A stretch of 64,000 nt of DNA from Corydoras sp. C115 (Eukaryota; Chordata; Actinopteri; Siluriformes; Callichthyidae). The notes under the pieces are model-generated. The model had not been told where the DNA came from and made no database searches. It worked only from the letters and a program-made list of their open reading frames with translations. The DNA is taken from contig JAFMOC010000024.1 in assembly GCA_019802505.1 (NCBI GenBank), positions 680,001-744,000 of the forward strand. The letters run 5' to 3'. The position numbers and the translations under genes are program-made. Numbering within the stretch: position 1 is the first letter of the stretch; every line of letters starts with the position of its first letter. Below are positions 22,723 to 33,621 of this stretch, piece after piece.

Positions 22723-23087
22723 TTTGCATCTTTTTTCACATGCTTTGTCATCTTTAAGGTATGTGTTAAACCTGTGCTGTGCTGAACTGAGCACCGCGGT
22801 TCTTTTTAATGGGAGATCCTGAACGAGCATGGCTGTGTGAATCGTGGGGCTTTTGTAAAAAACGTCCCTTATTCCTTTTTTCCCGATGAAAATTAAATCA
22901 CGGTTCCGTCAGTGCACAGCGGGGAATAACAAGAAAAACAGTAGCGCAACTCTAAATGCAGATACAATCTAGACATGAAGCATGTTACCGCACAGCACAA
23001 GCCTGCATTCGTTTGTAGATTGCTTTTGGTTTGAGGCATAACATCTGTTTAGATTTTTGGGTGCTTATCAGTCATAAAAAAATTCAT
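22723..23087. other. Unique sequence, no gene seen
   Basis: Separates a SINE-A from the Tc1-like element. I looked here for the missing left terminal repeat of Tc1 and did not find one. Confidence 0.55.
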
Positions 23088-23222
23088 ATCACCTGAGTTC
23101 AATTTCTCTAGCCGCACCCAGGCCTGATTATTACCACACCTGTTTCTCAATCAAGACATCACTTAAATAGGAGCTGCCTGACACAGTAAAGTCCACCAAA
23201 AGATCCTTAAAAGCTACACATC

Positions 23223-24233
23223 ATGCCGAGATCCAAAGAAATTCAGGAACAATTGAGAAATAAAGTAATTGAGATCTATCAGTCTGTAAAGGGTTATAAA
23301 GCCATTTCCAAAGCTTTGGGAATCCAGCGAACCACAGTGAGAGCCATTATCCACAAATGGCGAAGACATGGAACAGTGGTGAACCTTCCCAGGAGTGGCC
23401 GGCCGCCCAAAATTACCCCAAGAGCGCAGCGACGACTCATCCAAGAGGTCACAAAAGACCCCACAACAAAGTCCAAAGAACTGCAGGCCTCACTTGCCTC
23501 AGTTAAGGTCAGCGTTCATGCCTCCACCATCAGGAAAAGACTGGGCAAAAATGGCCTACATGGTAGAGTTCCAAGAAGAAAACCACTGCTGAGCAAAAAG
23601 AACATTAAAGCTCGTCTCAATTTTTCCAAAACACATCTTGATGATCCCCAACACTTTTGGGAAAACATTCTGTGGACCGATGAGACAAAAGTGGAACTCT
23701 TTGGAAGGTGTGTGTCCCATTACATCTGGCATAAAAGGAACACTGCATTTCAGAAAAAGAACATTATACCAACAGTAAAATATGGTGGTGGTAGTGTGAT
23801 GGTCTGGGGCTGTTGTGCTGCGGCAGGACCTGGAAGACTTGCTGTGATAAATGGAACTATGAATTCTGCTGTCTACCAAAAGAATGTCCGACCATCTGTT
23901 CGTGAACTCAAGCTGAAACGAACTTGGGTTCTGCAGCAGGACAATGATCCAACACACACCAGCAAGTCCACCTCTGAATGGCTGAAGAAAAACAAAATGA
24001 AGACTTTGGAGTGGCCTAGCCAAAGTCCTGACCTGAATCCTATTGAGATGTTGTGGTATGACCTTAAAAAGGCCGTTCATGCTCGAAAACCCTCTAATGT
24101 AACTGAATTAGAACAATTCTGCAAAGATGAGTGGGCCAAAATTCCTCCAGAACGCTGTAAAAAACTCATTGCAAGTTATCACAAACGACTGTTTGCAGTT
24201 GTTGCTGCTAAGGGTGGCCCAACCTGTTATTAG
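23223..24233 (+). CDS. Tc1-like transposase, 336 aa
   Basis: Cut-and-paste transposase that would bind element ends, excise them and insert at TA. The N-terminal region (about residues 1-110) carries paired-type helix-turn-helix segments split by a GRPPK motif at 59-63. A basic stretch at about 103-126 could be a nuclear localisation signal. The catalytic triad is intact in spacing: D153 (LWTDETK), D240 (QQDNDP) and E275 (NPIEML), with 34 residues between the last two, as expected for DD34E Tc1 enzymes. The glycine-rich GGGSVMVWG box is at 188-196. The start is the first ATG, in MPRSKE, typical of the family. Known relatives are about 340 aa; from memory the relative reads YQKILKENVRP where this reads YQKNVRP at 218-224, so four residues appear lost in frame. 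The frame has no stop, but because the left terminus is missing the copy could act only in trans. Activity is unproven. Confidence 0.93.
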   Translation: MPRSKEIQEQLRNKVIEIYQSVKGYKAISKALGIQRTTVRAIIHKWRRHGTVVNLPRSGRPPKITPRAQRRLIQEVTKDPTTKSKELQASLASVKVSVHASTIRKRLGKNGLHGRVPRRKPLLSKKNIKARLNFSKTHLDDPQHFWENILWTDETKVELFGRCVSHYIWHKRNTAFQKKNIIPTVKYGGGSVMVWGCCAAAGPGRLAVINGTMNSAVYQKNVRPSVRELKLKRTWVLQQDNDPTHTSKSTSEWLKKNKMKTLEWPSQSPDLNPIEMLWYDLKKAVHARKPSNVTELEQFCKDEWAKIPPERCKKLIASYHKRLFAVVAAKGGPTCY

Positions 24234-24238
24234 GTTAA

Positions 24239-24448
24239 GGGGGGCAATCACTTTTTCACACAGGGCCATGATGGTTTGGGTTTTCTTTCTCCTTTAATAA
24301 TAAACACCTTCATTTACAAATTGCATTTTGTGTTTACTTGTGTTGTCCTTGACTATTGTTTAAATTGGTTTGATGTTCCGAAACACTTAAGTGTGACAAA
24401 CAAAAAACAAGAGATGAGGAAGGGGGCAAACACTTTTTCACACCACTG
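24239..24448. repeat. Right-end direct repeats of the Tc1-like element
   Basis: Inner repeat 24239-24265 and outer repeat 24422-24448 share 'gggggcaa.cactttttcacac'. These are probable transposase binding sites. Confidence 0.85.
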
Positions 24449-24450
24449 TA

Positions 24451-24794
24451 TGGCAAGGTGGCTTAGTGGTTAGGGCTAGGGATTCCCGGTTCGAATCTCA
24501 ATCTGGGTGGAGTTTCTATGTTCTCCCTGTGTCAGCGTGGGTTTCCTCCGGGTTCTCCAGTTTCCTTCCACAGTCCAAAAACGAGGATCAAAGTCAATTG
24601 AATTCTCCAAATAGCCCCATATAGAGTGTGTTTGTATGTGTCTGTGTGTATGTGAGTGAGTGTGCCCAGCGATAGATTGGCGCCCTGTTCTGGATGTATC
24701 TGCCCAGTGCCCGAAATGTTCTGCCCTGGAAGGGCATGGGGAACCGTGAACCTAGTAGAGGATAAAGTGGAAGATAATGGATGGATGGATGGAT
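24451..24794 (+). mobile_element. SINE-A adjoining the Tc1 end
   Basis: Begins 'tggcaaggtggcttag' right after the TA at the Tc1 end. The 'agcacgttcgcctctcagc' stretch between A and B boxes is deleted. Tail (TGGA)n. Confidence 0.9.
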
Positions 24795-24861
24795 ATACAC
24801 ACACACCGGGAACCCCAGTGCAAAGAGGTGAACTAAGACCACTAAGCCAATATGCCACCCT
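24795..24861 (-). mobile_element. SINE-A 5' end fragment
   Basis: Reads 'gggaaccccagtgcaaaga' to 'actaagccaatatgccacc', a reversed SINE-A head. Confidence 0.6.
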
Positions 24862-24897
24862 GACTAGAGAACTGGGGGAAAATTTCGGCCTCTGGGC

Positions 24898-24928
<31 letters not shown>

Positions 24929-25228
24929 ACCTTTATTTTTCCCACAATGGGGAAATTCGCATTTCTCAGCAGCAGATACAGAAATGTGAATTTCCCGATT
25001 GTGGGACAAATAAACCCAAGGACCAGGCGCTAATCCATCGCTGGGCACACACTCACTCATACACACATACACACACTTTCTACATGGGTTAAATTTAATT
25101 CAGAGCAGCCATTTCACCCTGAATCCATGTTTTTGGAGAAAACCTAAGCAGACATGGTGAGAACAGGAAAACTTCACCCAAATTGAGACTTTAACCTGGA
25201 TTCCCAACGCTGAGAGGCGAAAATGCGA
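24862..25228 (-). mobile_element. SINE-A split by a LINE-tail-like insertion
   Basis: The left part stops in 'ctctgggcagat' (24896) and the right part resumes at 'cccaaggaccaggcgc' (25015). Together they make an old minus-strand copy. Confidence 0.78.
24897..25014. mobile_element. Inserted palindromic 3' end of a LINE-like repeat
   Basis: Opens with repeated 'aagat' words, then 'aacctttatttttccc'. The arms 24941-24964 and 24982-25005 are reverse complements at 22 of 24 positions. Family not assigned. Confidence 0.65.
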
Positions 25229-25697
25229 CGGCACTATTGTTGTCGTCATCATCAGGGGCGTCGTTAGACCTGGGCTTTCGGGGCTATAGCCCCGGATGTT
25301 TTGTCAGTAGCCCCGGATGAAATGAGAGCAGCTTTCTCTGGCTGCCTCTCCTCCAGCAGCGGGATCGTACAGAGTCACCCTCAGCAGTTTGTGCTTCCAA
25401 TGGGACAGATTTTTTTTCACCAGTATCCAGAGTAAAGTTACCGTAATAACTGTATGTTGGCTGTAAAGAGCAGTTTCTCAGCTTTCAAAAAACCATCAGA
25501 ATTGTTCTGAAGGCGCAAAGTAAAACTCTCATCTGCGACGGACTCATAAAACGGATTTGTTCTTTTTTGCCGAAGCTCAGGTTCCTTTATTCAAACATTT
25601 TCAGCCAAAACCGTCATTTATTAAAACTGAATGTGCTATCCACTGCTGACAGAAATATTTCATGTTATTTAATTTTATCCAACATAACTAATGAATG

Positions 25698-26047
25698 GTG
25701 GCACGTTGGCTTAGTGGTTAGCACGTTCGCCTCCTAGCGCTAGGGATTCCCATTTCGAATCCCCATCTGGGTGGAGTTTCCATGTTCTCCCCAAGTCTGC
25801 GTGGGTTTCCTCCGGGTTCTCCGGTTTCCTCCCACAGTCCAAAAACATGGATCAAGTCAACTGAATTCTCAAAATTGCTCCATATAGAGTGTGTCTGTGT
25901 GAGTGAGTGTGTGCCCAGCGATGGATTGGCGCCCTGTCCTGGGTGGATCTGCCCAGCACCCGAAACGTTCTCCCCTGGATGGGCATGGGGAACCCCACCG
26001 CGACCCTAATAGAGGATAAACTGGGAGATAATGAATGAATGAATGAA
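25698..26047 (+). mobile_element. SINE-A, first of a tandem pair
   Basis: Head 'gtggcacgttggcttag', altered B box 'atttcgaatcc', (TGAA)n tail. It lies between copies 1 and 2 of the 13-bp word 'taactaatgaatg' (25685-25697, 26048-26060). Confidence 0.94.
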
Positions 26048-26060
26048 TAACTAATGAATG

Positions 26061-26406
26061 GCGGCATGGTGGCTTAGTGGTTAGCACGTTCGCCTCTCAG
26101 CGCTAGGGATTCCCGGTTCGAATCCCCATCTGGGTGGAGTTTCCATGTTCTCTCCGTGTCTGTGTGGGTTTCCTCTGGGTTCTCCGGTTTCCTCCCAAAG
26201 TCCAAAAATATGGATCAAGTCAATTGAATTCTCAAAATTGCCCCATATAGAGTGTGTCTGTGTGAGTGAGTGTGTGCCCAGCGATGGATTGGCGCCCTGT
26301 CCTGGGTGGATCTGCCCAGCGCCCGAAACGTTCTCCCCTGGATGGGCATGGGGAACCCCACCGCGACCCTACTAGAGGATAAAGTGGGAGATAATGAATG
26401 AATGAA
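26061..26406 (+). mobile_element. SINE-A, second of a tandem pair
   Basis: B box intact (GGTTCGAATCC), (TGAA)n tail. It lies between copies 2 and 3 of 'taactaatgaatg' (third at 26407-26419). It differs from its neighbour at several head positions. Confidence 0.94.
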
Positions 26407-26548
26407 TAACTAATGAATGATCAAACAAAATGAATGTAACAACAGTTTGAAAAATGAATAAATACACTCATGAAGGGGCACTTTTTAAATAGGAATAAGG
26501 GATCTGGGCTAAAGCCCCAGATGTTTCAAAACCCTAAAAACGCCCTTG

Positions 26549-27279
26549 GTCATCATCATCAGCAATAACATTAAAAATCGTTATAAACAAACATAGCAAA
26601 AATGATGTTTTTAATTGAAGAAGATACTGCTAATAAAGTCAAACATTGTCATTTTTATAGTTCAGTAGATACCAGAAACATATAACAGAGTCAGGAAACC
26701 TCAGTTTGGCTGCTATAAAGTTTGGATTGGCAGCTGGAGCCCTGAAAGCTGTCGTTTTGGCTGTAAGGTAATGGGCAGAGTTATAATCAGACAATGGCAC
26801 ACGAGCAAACATCTGCTTAATCTTCGTTTCAGGGCCCATAAACATGTGTGTGCTGAATGTATCCTCATCACGATGTGATCAGTGCAGTTGATTAAGCTCC
26901 ACTCTGCTAAAAAGCCTTTCAGAGGTTTGGTAATTATTACTGGCAGCGCTGGTTCAGCAGATCTGATAATGTGGGAAGGTGGGAGTGAAGCACAGTCGTT
27001 TCTGCTTGTTTCTGTTGGCCATGCTACGAGCAACACCATGGCCATGATAAGCACATGCCATGTTATTGTTGGAATTGTATTATATGAGCACATTTCTGTT
27101 TCATATTCTCAAAACTTGATTCAATTGTTCTGATTTCATTGAGATATCAGGGGGGCTTAAGGATTTGAGGGATTAAGCGGGTCCACCACAGATGAGACTG
27201 GCCAATGGAAAGCTGTACCTAGACATTCCATACACACTACACCTTCTGTGGGCATCGATCTTTGTTTCAATTGAGGGGT
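26549..27279. other. Unique sequence, no gene seen
   Basis: Moderate GC. Overlapping frames on both strands (26639-27133) show no domain. I see nothing else. Confidence 0.5.
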
Positions 27280-27291
27280 TGAACTTGACGG

Positions 27292-27642
27292 GTCGGCATG
27301 GTGGCTTAGTGGTTAGCACGTTCTCCTCTCAGCACTAGAGATTCCCTGTTTGAATCCCAATCTGGGTGAAGTTTCCATGTTCTCCCCGTGTCCGCGTGGG
27401 TTTCCTCCGGGTTCTCCGGTTTCCTCCCACAGTCCAAAAACATGGATCAAGTCAATTGAATTCTCAAAATTGCCCCATATAGAGTGTGTCTGTGTGAGTG
27501 AGTGTGTGCCCAGCGATGGATTGGCGCCCTGTCCTTGGTGTATCTGCCCAGCGCCCGAGACGTTCTCCCCTGGATGGGCATGGGGAACCCCACCGCGATC
27601 CTAATAGAGGATAAAGCAGGAGATAATGAATTAATGAATGAA
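27292..27642 (+). mobile_element. Full-length SINE-A with 12-bp TSD
   Basis: Perfect TSD 'tgaacttgacgg' at 27280-27291 and 27643-27654. Tail of TGAA type. Confidence 0.95.
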
Positions 27643-27733
27643 TGAACTTGACGGTTCTTACTGCACAACAATTAAAAAAAAAAACTGTGGTCAGGGAGCA
27701 AAACAAAGATAAATATCTCATCTAATCTTATTA

Positions 27734-28087
27734 GCATGGGCGGCACGGTGGCTTAGTGGTTAGCACGTTCGCCTCTCAGTGCTAGGAATTCCCGGTTCGA
27801 TTCCCAATCTGGGTGGAGTTTCCATGTTCTCCCCGTGTCAGCGTGGGTTTCCTCCGGGTTCTCCGGTTTCCTCCCACAGTCCAAAAACATTGATCAAGTC
27901 AATTGATTTCTCCAAATTGCCCCATATAGAGTGTGTCTGTGTGAGTGAGTGTGTGTCCAGCGATAGATTGGTGTCCTGTCCTAAATGTATCTGCCCAGCG
28001 CCCAACACATTCTCCCCTGGATGGACATGGGGAACCCCCCCCCCGTGACCCTAATAGAGGATAAAGTGGAAGATAATGGATGGATGG
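27734..28087 (+). mobile_element. Full-length SINE-A with 10-bp TSD
   Basis: Flanked by 'aatcttatta' (27724-27733 and 28088-28097). Four extra bases, 'gcat', precede the usual 'gggcggcac' start. Tail (TGGA)n, B box altered to 'ggttcgattcc'. Confidence 0.93.
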
Positions 28088-28099
28088 AATCTTATTAAC

Positions 28100-28365
28100 T
28101 TTCCCTTAATCCTATACTAGGGACTAGGGTTGGGGCCTATCCAAGGACGAACGTTTCGGGTGCTTGGCAGATACTTGTACACCCAGGATAGGGTGCCAAT
28201 CAACAGACTCACACACCCTTCAATTAGATCAATTTAGATAGGGGCAATTAGGAGTAGCCAATTCACTTTGAATCCATGTTTTTGGACTGTGGAAGAAAAC
28301 CGGAGAACCCGGAGGAAACCCACGGGGACACTGGGAGAACATAGAGGGGAGCTTCACCCATTTTG
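28100..28365 (-). mobile_element. Old SINE-A fragment beside the satellite
   Basis: From 'cttaatcctatactaggg' to 'gggagaacatag'. It ends about 12 bp before the first satellite unit and in inverted orientation to it. Confidence 0.8.
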
Positions 28366-28377
28366 GTATTAATTCTA

Positions 28378-31300
28378 TGAAGTTTCCATGTCTCCCTATG
28401 TCCATGTGGGTTTCCCCCAGGTTCTCCGGTTTTCTCCCACAGTCCAAAAACATGGATTCAAGATAAATAGACTGCCCTAAATTGCTCTTAAATAGTCCAT
28501 GTGTCTGTGTAAGTGAAAGCCCAGTTATAGATTGGCACCCTGTCCTTGGTGTATCTTCCCAGTGCCTCGAAATGTTCTCTTCTGGATGGGCATGTGGAAC
28601 CCTACAACCCTCACTTTGGTTTGCTTTTGGGGGTTCAGGCTTAGAACACTGTAGAGCTCTGTACTGAGGTGGAAATGATTGCACAACACTGCTATATTTA
28701 TTTTAGTTTGTATCTTATATAGGGGCTGTACACTATATAGGGGCAATTGTGCGAAGTTTCCAATGTTCTCTCTATGTCCATGTGGGTTTTCTCCAGGTTC
28801 TCCGGGTTCCTTCCACGGTATAAAAACATGGATTCAAGGTAAATAGGCTGCCCAGTTATAGATTGGCACCCTGTCCTGGGAGTATCTGCCCAGTGCCTTC
28901 GAAATGTTCTCTTCTGGATGGGAATAGGGAACCCTACAACCCTCGATTTGGTTGCTCTTTGTGGGTTCAGGTTCAGAACACTGTAGAGCTCTGTACTGAA
29001 GTGGAAACGATTGCACAACAATGCTATATTTATTTTAGTTTGTACCTTATATAGGGGCTGTACACTATATAGGGGCAATTGTGCAAAGTTTCCAATGTTC
29101 TCTCTATGTCCATGTGGGTTTTCTCCAGGTTCTCTGGGTTCCTTCCATGGTATAAAAACATGGATTTAAGGTAAATAGGCTGCCCAGTGATAGATTGGCA
29201 CCCTGTCCTGGGTGAATCTGTCCACTGCCTCAAAATGTTCTCTTCTGGATGGGAATGGGGAACCCTACAACCCTCGATTTGGTATCTTTTTGTGGGTTCA
29301 GGCTCAGAACACTGAGAAGCTCTGTACTGAAGTGGAAACGATTGCACAACACTGCTATATTTATTTTAGTTTGTACCTCATATAGGGGCTGTACACTATA
29401 TAGGGGCAATTGTGCGAAGTTTCCATGTTCTCTCTATGTCCATGTGGGTTTTCTCCAGGTTCTCCGGGTTTCTTCCACGGTAAAAAAACATAGATTCAAG
29501 GTAAATAGGCTGCCCAGTTATAGATTGGCACCCTGTCCTGGGAGTATCTGCCCAGTGCCTCGAAATGTTCTCTTCTGGATGGGAATGGGGAACCCTACAA
29601 CCCTCGATTTGGTTGCTCTTTGTGGGTTCAGGCTCAGAACACTGAGAAGATCTGTACTGAAGTGGAAACGATTGCACAACACTGCTATATTTATTTTAGT
29701 TTGTACCTTATATAGGGGCTGTACATTATATAGGGGCAATTGTGCAAAGTTTCCAATGTTCTCTCTATGTCCATGTGGGTTTTCTCCAGGTTCCTTCCAC
29801 GGTATATAAAACATAGATTCAAGGTAAATGGGCTGCCCAGCGATAGATTTGCACCCTGTCCTGGGAGTATCTTCCCAGTGCCTCGAAATGTTCTCTTCTG
29901 GATGGGAATGGGGAACCCTACAACCCTCGATTTGGTTTGCTCTTTGTGGGTTCAGGCTCAGAACACTGTAGAGCTCTGTACTGAAGTGGAAACGATTGCA
30001 CAACACTGCTATATTTATTTTAGTTTGTACCTTATATAGGGGCTGTACACTATATAGGGGCAATTGTGCGAAGTTTCCAATGTTCTCTCTATGTCTATGT
30101 GGGTTTTCTCCAGGTTCTCCGGGTTCCTTCCACGGTATAAAAACATGGATTCAAGGTAAATAGGCTGCCCAGCGATAGATTGGCACCCTGTCCTGGGTGC
30201 ATCTGCCCAGTGCCTCGAAATGTTCTCTTCTAGATGGGTATGGGGAACCCTACGACCCTCGATTTGGTTGCTCTTTGTGGGTTCAGGTTCAGAACACTGT
30301 AGAGCTCTGTACTGAAGTGGAAACGATTGCACAACACGGCTATATTTATTTTAGTTTGTACCTTATATAGGGGCTGTACACTATATAGGGGCAATTGTGC
30401 AAAGTTTCCAATGTTCTCTCTATGTCCATGTGGGTTTTCTCCAGGTTCCTTCCACGGTATAAAAACATGGATTTAAGGTAAATAGGCTGCCCAGTTATAG
30501 ATTGGCACCCTGTCCTGGGAGTATCTGCCCAGTGCCTTCGAAATGTTCTCTTCTGGATGGGAATAGGGAACCCTACAACCCTCGATTTGGTTGCTCTTTG
30601 TGGGTTCAGGTTCAGAACACTGTAGAGCTCTGTACTGAAGTGGAAACGATTGCACAACACTGCTATATTTATTTTAGTTTGTACCTTATATAGGGGCTGT
30701 ACACTATATAGGGGCAATGGTGCAAAGTTTCCAATGTTCTCTCTATGTCCATGTGGGTTTTCTCCAGGTTCTCCAGGTTCCTTCCACGGTATAAAAACAT
30801 GGATTCAAGGTAAATAGGCTGCCCAGTTATAGATTGGCACCCTGTCCTGGGTGCATCTGCCCAGTGCCTCGAAATGTTCTCTTCTAGATGGGTATGGGGA
30901 ACCCTATGACCTTCGATTTGGTTGCTCTTTGTGGGTTCAGGCTCAGAACACTGAGAAGCTCTGTACTGAAGTGGAAACTATTGCACAACACTGCTATATT
31001 TATTTTAGTTTGTACCTTATATAGGGGCTGTACACTATATAGGGGCAATTGTGCGAAGTTTCCATGTTCTCTCTATGTCCATGTGGGTTTTCTCCAGGTT
31101 CTCCGGGTTCCTTCCACGGTATAAAAAAACATAGATTCAAGGTAAATAGGCTGCCCAGTGATAGATTGGCACCCTGTCCTGGGTGAATCTATCCACTGCC
31201 TCAATATGTTCTCTTCTGGATGGGAATAGGGAACCCTACGACCCTCGATTTGGTTGCTCTTTGTGGGTTCAGGCTTAGAACACTGTAGAGCTCTGTACTG

Positions 31301-32990
31301 AAGTGGAAACGATTGCACAACACTGCTATATTTATTTTAGTTTGTACCTTATATAGGGGCTGTACACTATATAGGGGCAATTGTGTGAAGTTTCCAATGT
31401 TCTCTCTATGTCCATGTGGGTTTTCTCCAGGTTCCTTCCACGGTATATAAAACATAGATTCAAGGTAAATGGGCTGCCCAGCGATAGATTTGCACCCTGT
31501 CCTGGGAGTATCTTCCCAGTGCCTCGAAATGTTCTCTTCTGGATGGGAATGGGGAACCCTACAACCCTCGATTTGGTTTGCTCTTTGTGGGTTCAGGCTC
31601 AGAACACTGTAGAGCTCTGTACTGAAGTGGAAACGATTGCACAACACTGCTATATTTATTTTAGTTTGTACCTTATATAGGGGCTGTACACTATATAGGG
31701 GCAATTGTGTAAAGTTTCCAATGTTCTCTCTATGTCCATGTGGGTTTTCTCCAGGTTCTCCGGGTTCCTTCCACGGTATAAAAACATGGATTCAAGGTAA
31801 ATAGGCTGCCCAGTTATAGATTGGCACCCTGTCCTGGGTGCATCTGCCCAGTGCCTCGAAATGTTCTCTTCTAGATGGGCATGGGGAACCCTATGACCTT
31901 CGATTTGGTTGCTCTTTGTGGGTTCAGGCTCAGAACACTGAGAAGCTCTGTACTGAAGTGGAAACGATTGCACAGCACTGCTATATTTATTTTAGTTTGT
32001 ACCTTATATAGGGGCTGTACACTATATAGGGGCAATTGTGCGAAGTTTCCATGTTCTCTCTATGTCCATATGGGTTTTCTCCAGGTTCTCCGGGTTCCTT
32101 CCACGGTATAAAAACATGGATTCAAGGTAAATAGGCTGCCCAGTTATAGATTGGCACCCTGTCCTGGGAGTATCTGCCCAGTGCCTTCGAAATGTTCTCT
32201 TCTGGATGGGAATAGGGAACCCTACAACCCTCGATTTGGTTGCTCTTTGTGGGTTCAGGTTCAGAACACTGTAGAGCTCTGTACTGAAGTGGAAACGATT
32301 GCACAACAATGCTATATTTATTTTAGTTTGTACCTTATATAGGGGCTGTACACTATATAGGGGCAATTGTGCAAAGTTTCCAATGTTCTCTCTATGTCCA
32401 TGTGGGTTTTCTCCAGGTTCCTTCCACGGTATAAAAAACATAGATTCAAGGTAAATGGGCTGCCCAGCGATAGATTGGCACCCTGTCCTGGAAGTATCTG
32501 CCCAGTGCCTCGAAATGTTCTCTTCTGGATGGGAATGGGGAACCCTACAACCCTCGATTTGGTATCTTTTTGTGGGTTCAGGCTCAGAACACTGAGAAGC
32601 TCTGTACTGAAGTGGAAACGATTGCACAACACTGCTATATTTATTTTAGTTTGTACCTTATATAGGGGCTGTACACTATATAGGGGCAATTGTGTAAAGT
32701 TTCCAATGTTCTCTCTATGTCCATGTGGGTTTTCTCCAGGTTCTCCAGGTTCCTTCCATGGTATAAAAACATGGATTCAAGGTAAATAGGCTGCCCAGTG
32801 ATAGATTGGCACCCTGTCCTGGGTGTATCTGCCCAGTGCCTCAATATGTTCTATTCTGGACAGGCATGGCGTACCCTACGACCCTCGATTTGGTTTGCTC
32901 TTTGAGGGTTCAGTCTCAGAACACTGTAAAGCTGCTTTGGAGCAATGTACTATTGCAAAAATCGCTATATAAATAATAGAACTTGGACTT
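28378..32990 (+). repeat. Composite tandem array, 13-14 units of 323-332 bp
   Basis: Using the word 'gcacaaca' as a ruler, units fall at 28681, 29013, 29344, 29674, 29998, 30329, 30652, 30983, 31315, 31639, 31970, 32301 and 32624, with a changed last copy at 32955. Each unit joins a SINE-A 5'/3' body (core 'gtttcca.tgttctctct', a deletion at 'aaggtaaataggctgccc', 'ggatgggaatggggaaccc') to part of another fish repeat ('gctctttgtgggttcagg' to 'gctatatttattttag') and a short reversed SINE piece ('actatataggggcaatt'). The pol III boxes are absent. Long frames on both strands come from this periodicity and are not genes. Confidence 0.94.
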
Positions 32991-33609
32991 GTTATTGTGA
33001 GCTAAGCTAACAGCCGAGTCCACTAAGATGATTCTAAACAAGGTCTGATTTCAAACTCCATTTCTCACAATGTTTCGTTTAATGCCACCACTACAAACAC
33101 TCAGCTCTGCACTGAGGTGCAAATGATTGCACCACACTGCTATTTTTATTTTACTTTGTACCTTTGTTTTTAATTTACTTTGAATACATTTACATCAATT
33201 AAACCAATGATATTCTATTTTTGCAGTAAGTATCCATCCTTGTTATCATCTTCAGTGTTGTTCTTTCCAGCTAAAGCTTTTTTCATGGTCTTAAAATGAG
33301 CAGCACTGCCGGCGTCGTTACTGGTGCCAGTAAAATGAATAATTAGTTTCTCTCATTTAGCACGAAGGGTCTGATGGGATGCCTAATTCCCATAATCTGC
33401 TTTTTGCATCAGCAGTTATGGCCTTAGATTATCTATCATTTTAAGATAGAGAACAAATGGAGTAAAAGAATTCATATACAGTGCATGGGTAATTAAAAAC
33501 CGAAATTCAAGCCGTGTCTGGATGGAGGAGTGTTCTGCCTTTATGTTTGTTTCCTCATGTGCATTATTACTAATCATAATCAATAAGCAGATTAACAAAT
33601 ATACTACAT
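32991..33609. other. Unique sequence with a diverged satellite-parent fragment
   Basis: At about 33100-33175, 'gctctgcactgaggtg' to 'attttactttgtacctt' matches the non-SINE half of the satellite unit but is clearly older. The rest is unique with no gene. Confidence 0.6.
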
Positions 33610-33621
33610 GAATAACAACAA

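Larger units (their letters stand above)
23088..24450 (+). mobile_element. Tc1/mariner element, left end missing
   Basis: The right end has the nested direct repeats of an IR/DR-type Tc1 element (24239-24265 and 24422-24448) and ends 'caccactg' next to a TA at 24449-24450. On the left, similarity to the fish Tc1 family I recall starts at about 23088 ('tcacctgagttcaatttct'). No copy of 'cagtggtgtgaaaaagtg' is seen upstream. The element should therefore be immobile in cis, though it still has a long transposase frame. Confidence 0.88.
25245..26548. mobile_element. Non-autonomous terminal-inverted-repeat relic
   Basis: The left end has 'aggggcgtcgttaga' and 'ggggctatagccccggatg'. The right end has the inverted form 'gggctaaagccccagatg' then 'aacgcccttgg'. 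The interior (25330-25684 and 26420-26460) is unique and holds two SINE-A copies. The ends resemble common fish palindromic repeats with 'agccccgg' motifs, family not assigned. Confidence 0.65.

Noticed and set aside
22860..23088. Left terminal inverted repeat of the Tc1-like element
   Set aside because: No match to 'cagtggtgtgaaaaagtg' could be found by eye in this stretch, so the left end is treated as missing.
23556..24080. Minus-strand frame of 174 codons
   Set aside because: It lies opposite the Tc1 transposase frame and is its shadow.
28229..32844. Many overlapping frames of 60-201 codons on both strands with similar peptides
   Set aside because: They repeat every 330 bp or so because the DNA is a tandem array. 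No domain, no consistent start, and both strands are equally open.
28378..32990. CRISPR-like direct repeats
   Set aside because: Units are about 330 bp with no short repeat/spacer pattern, and the sequence is from a eukaryote.
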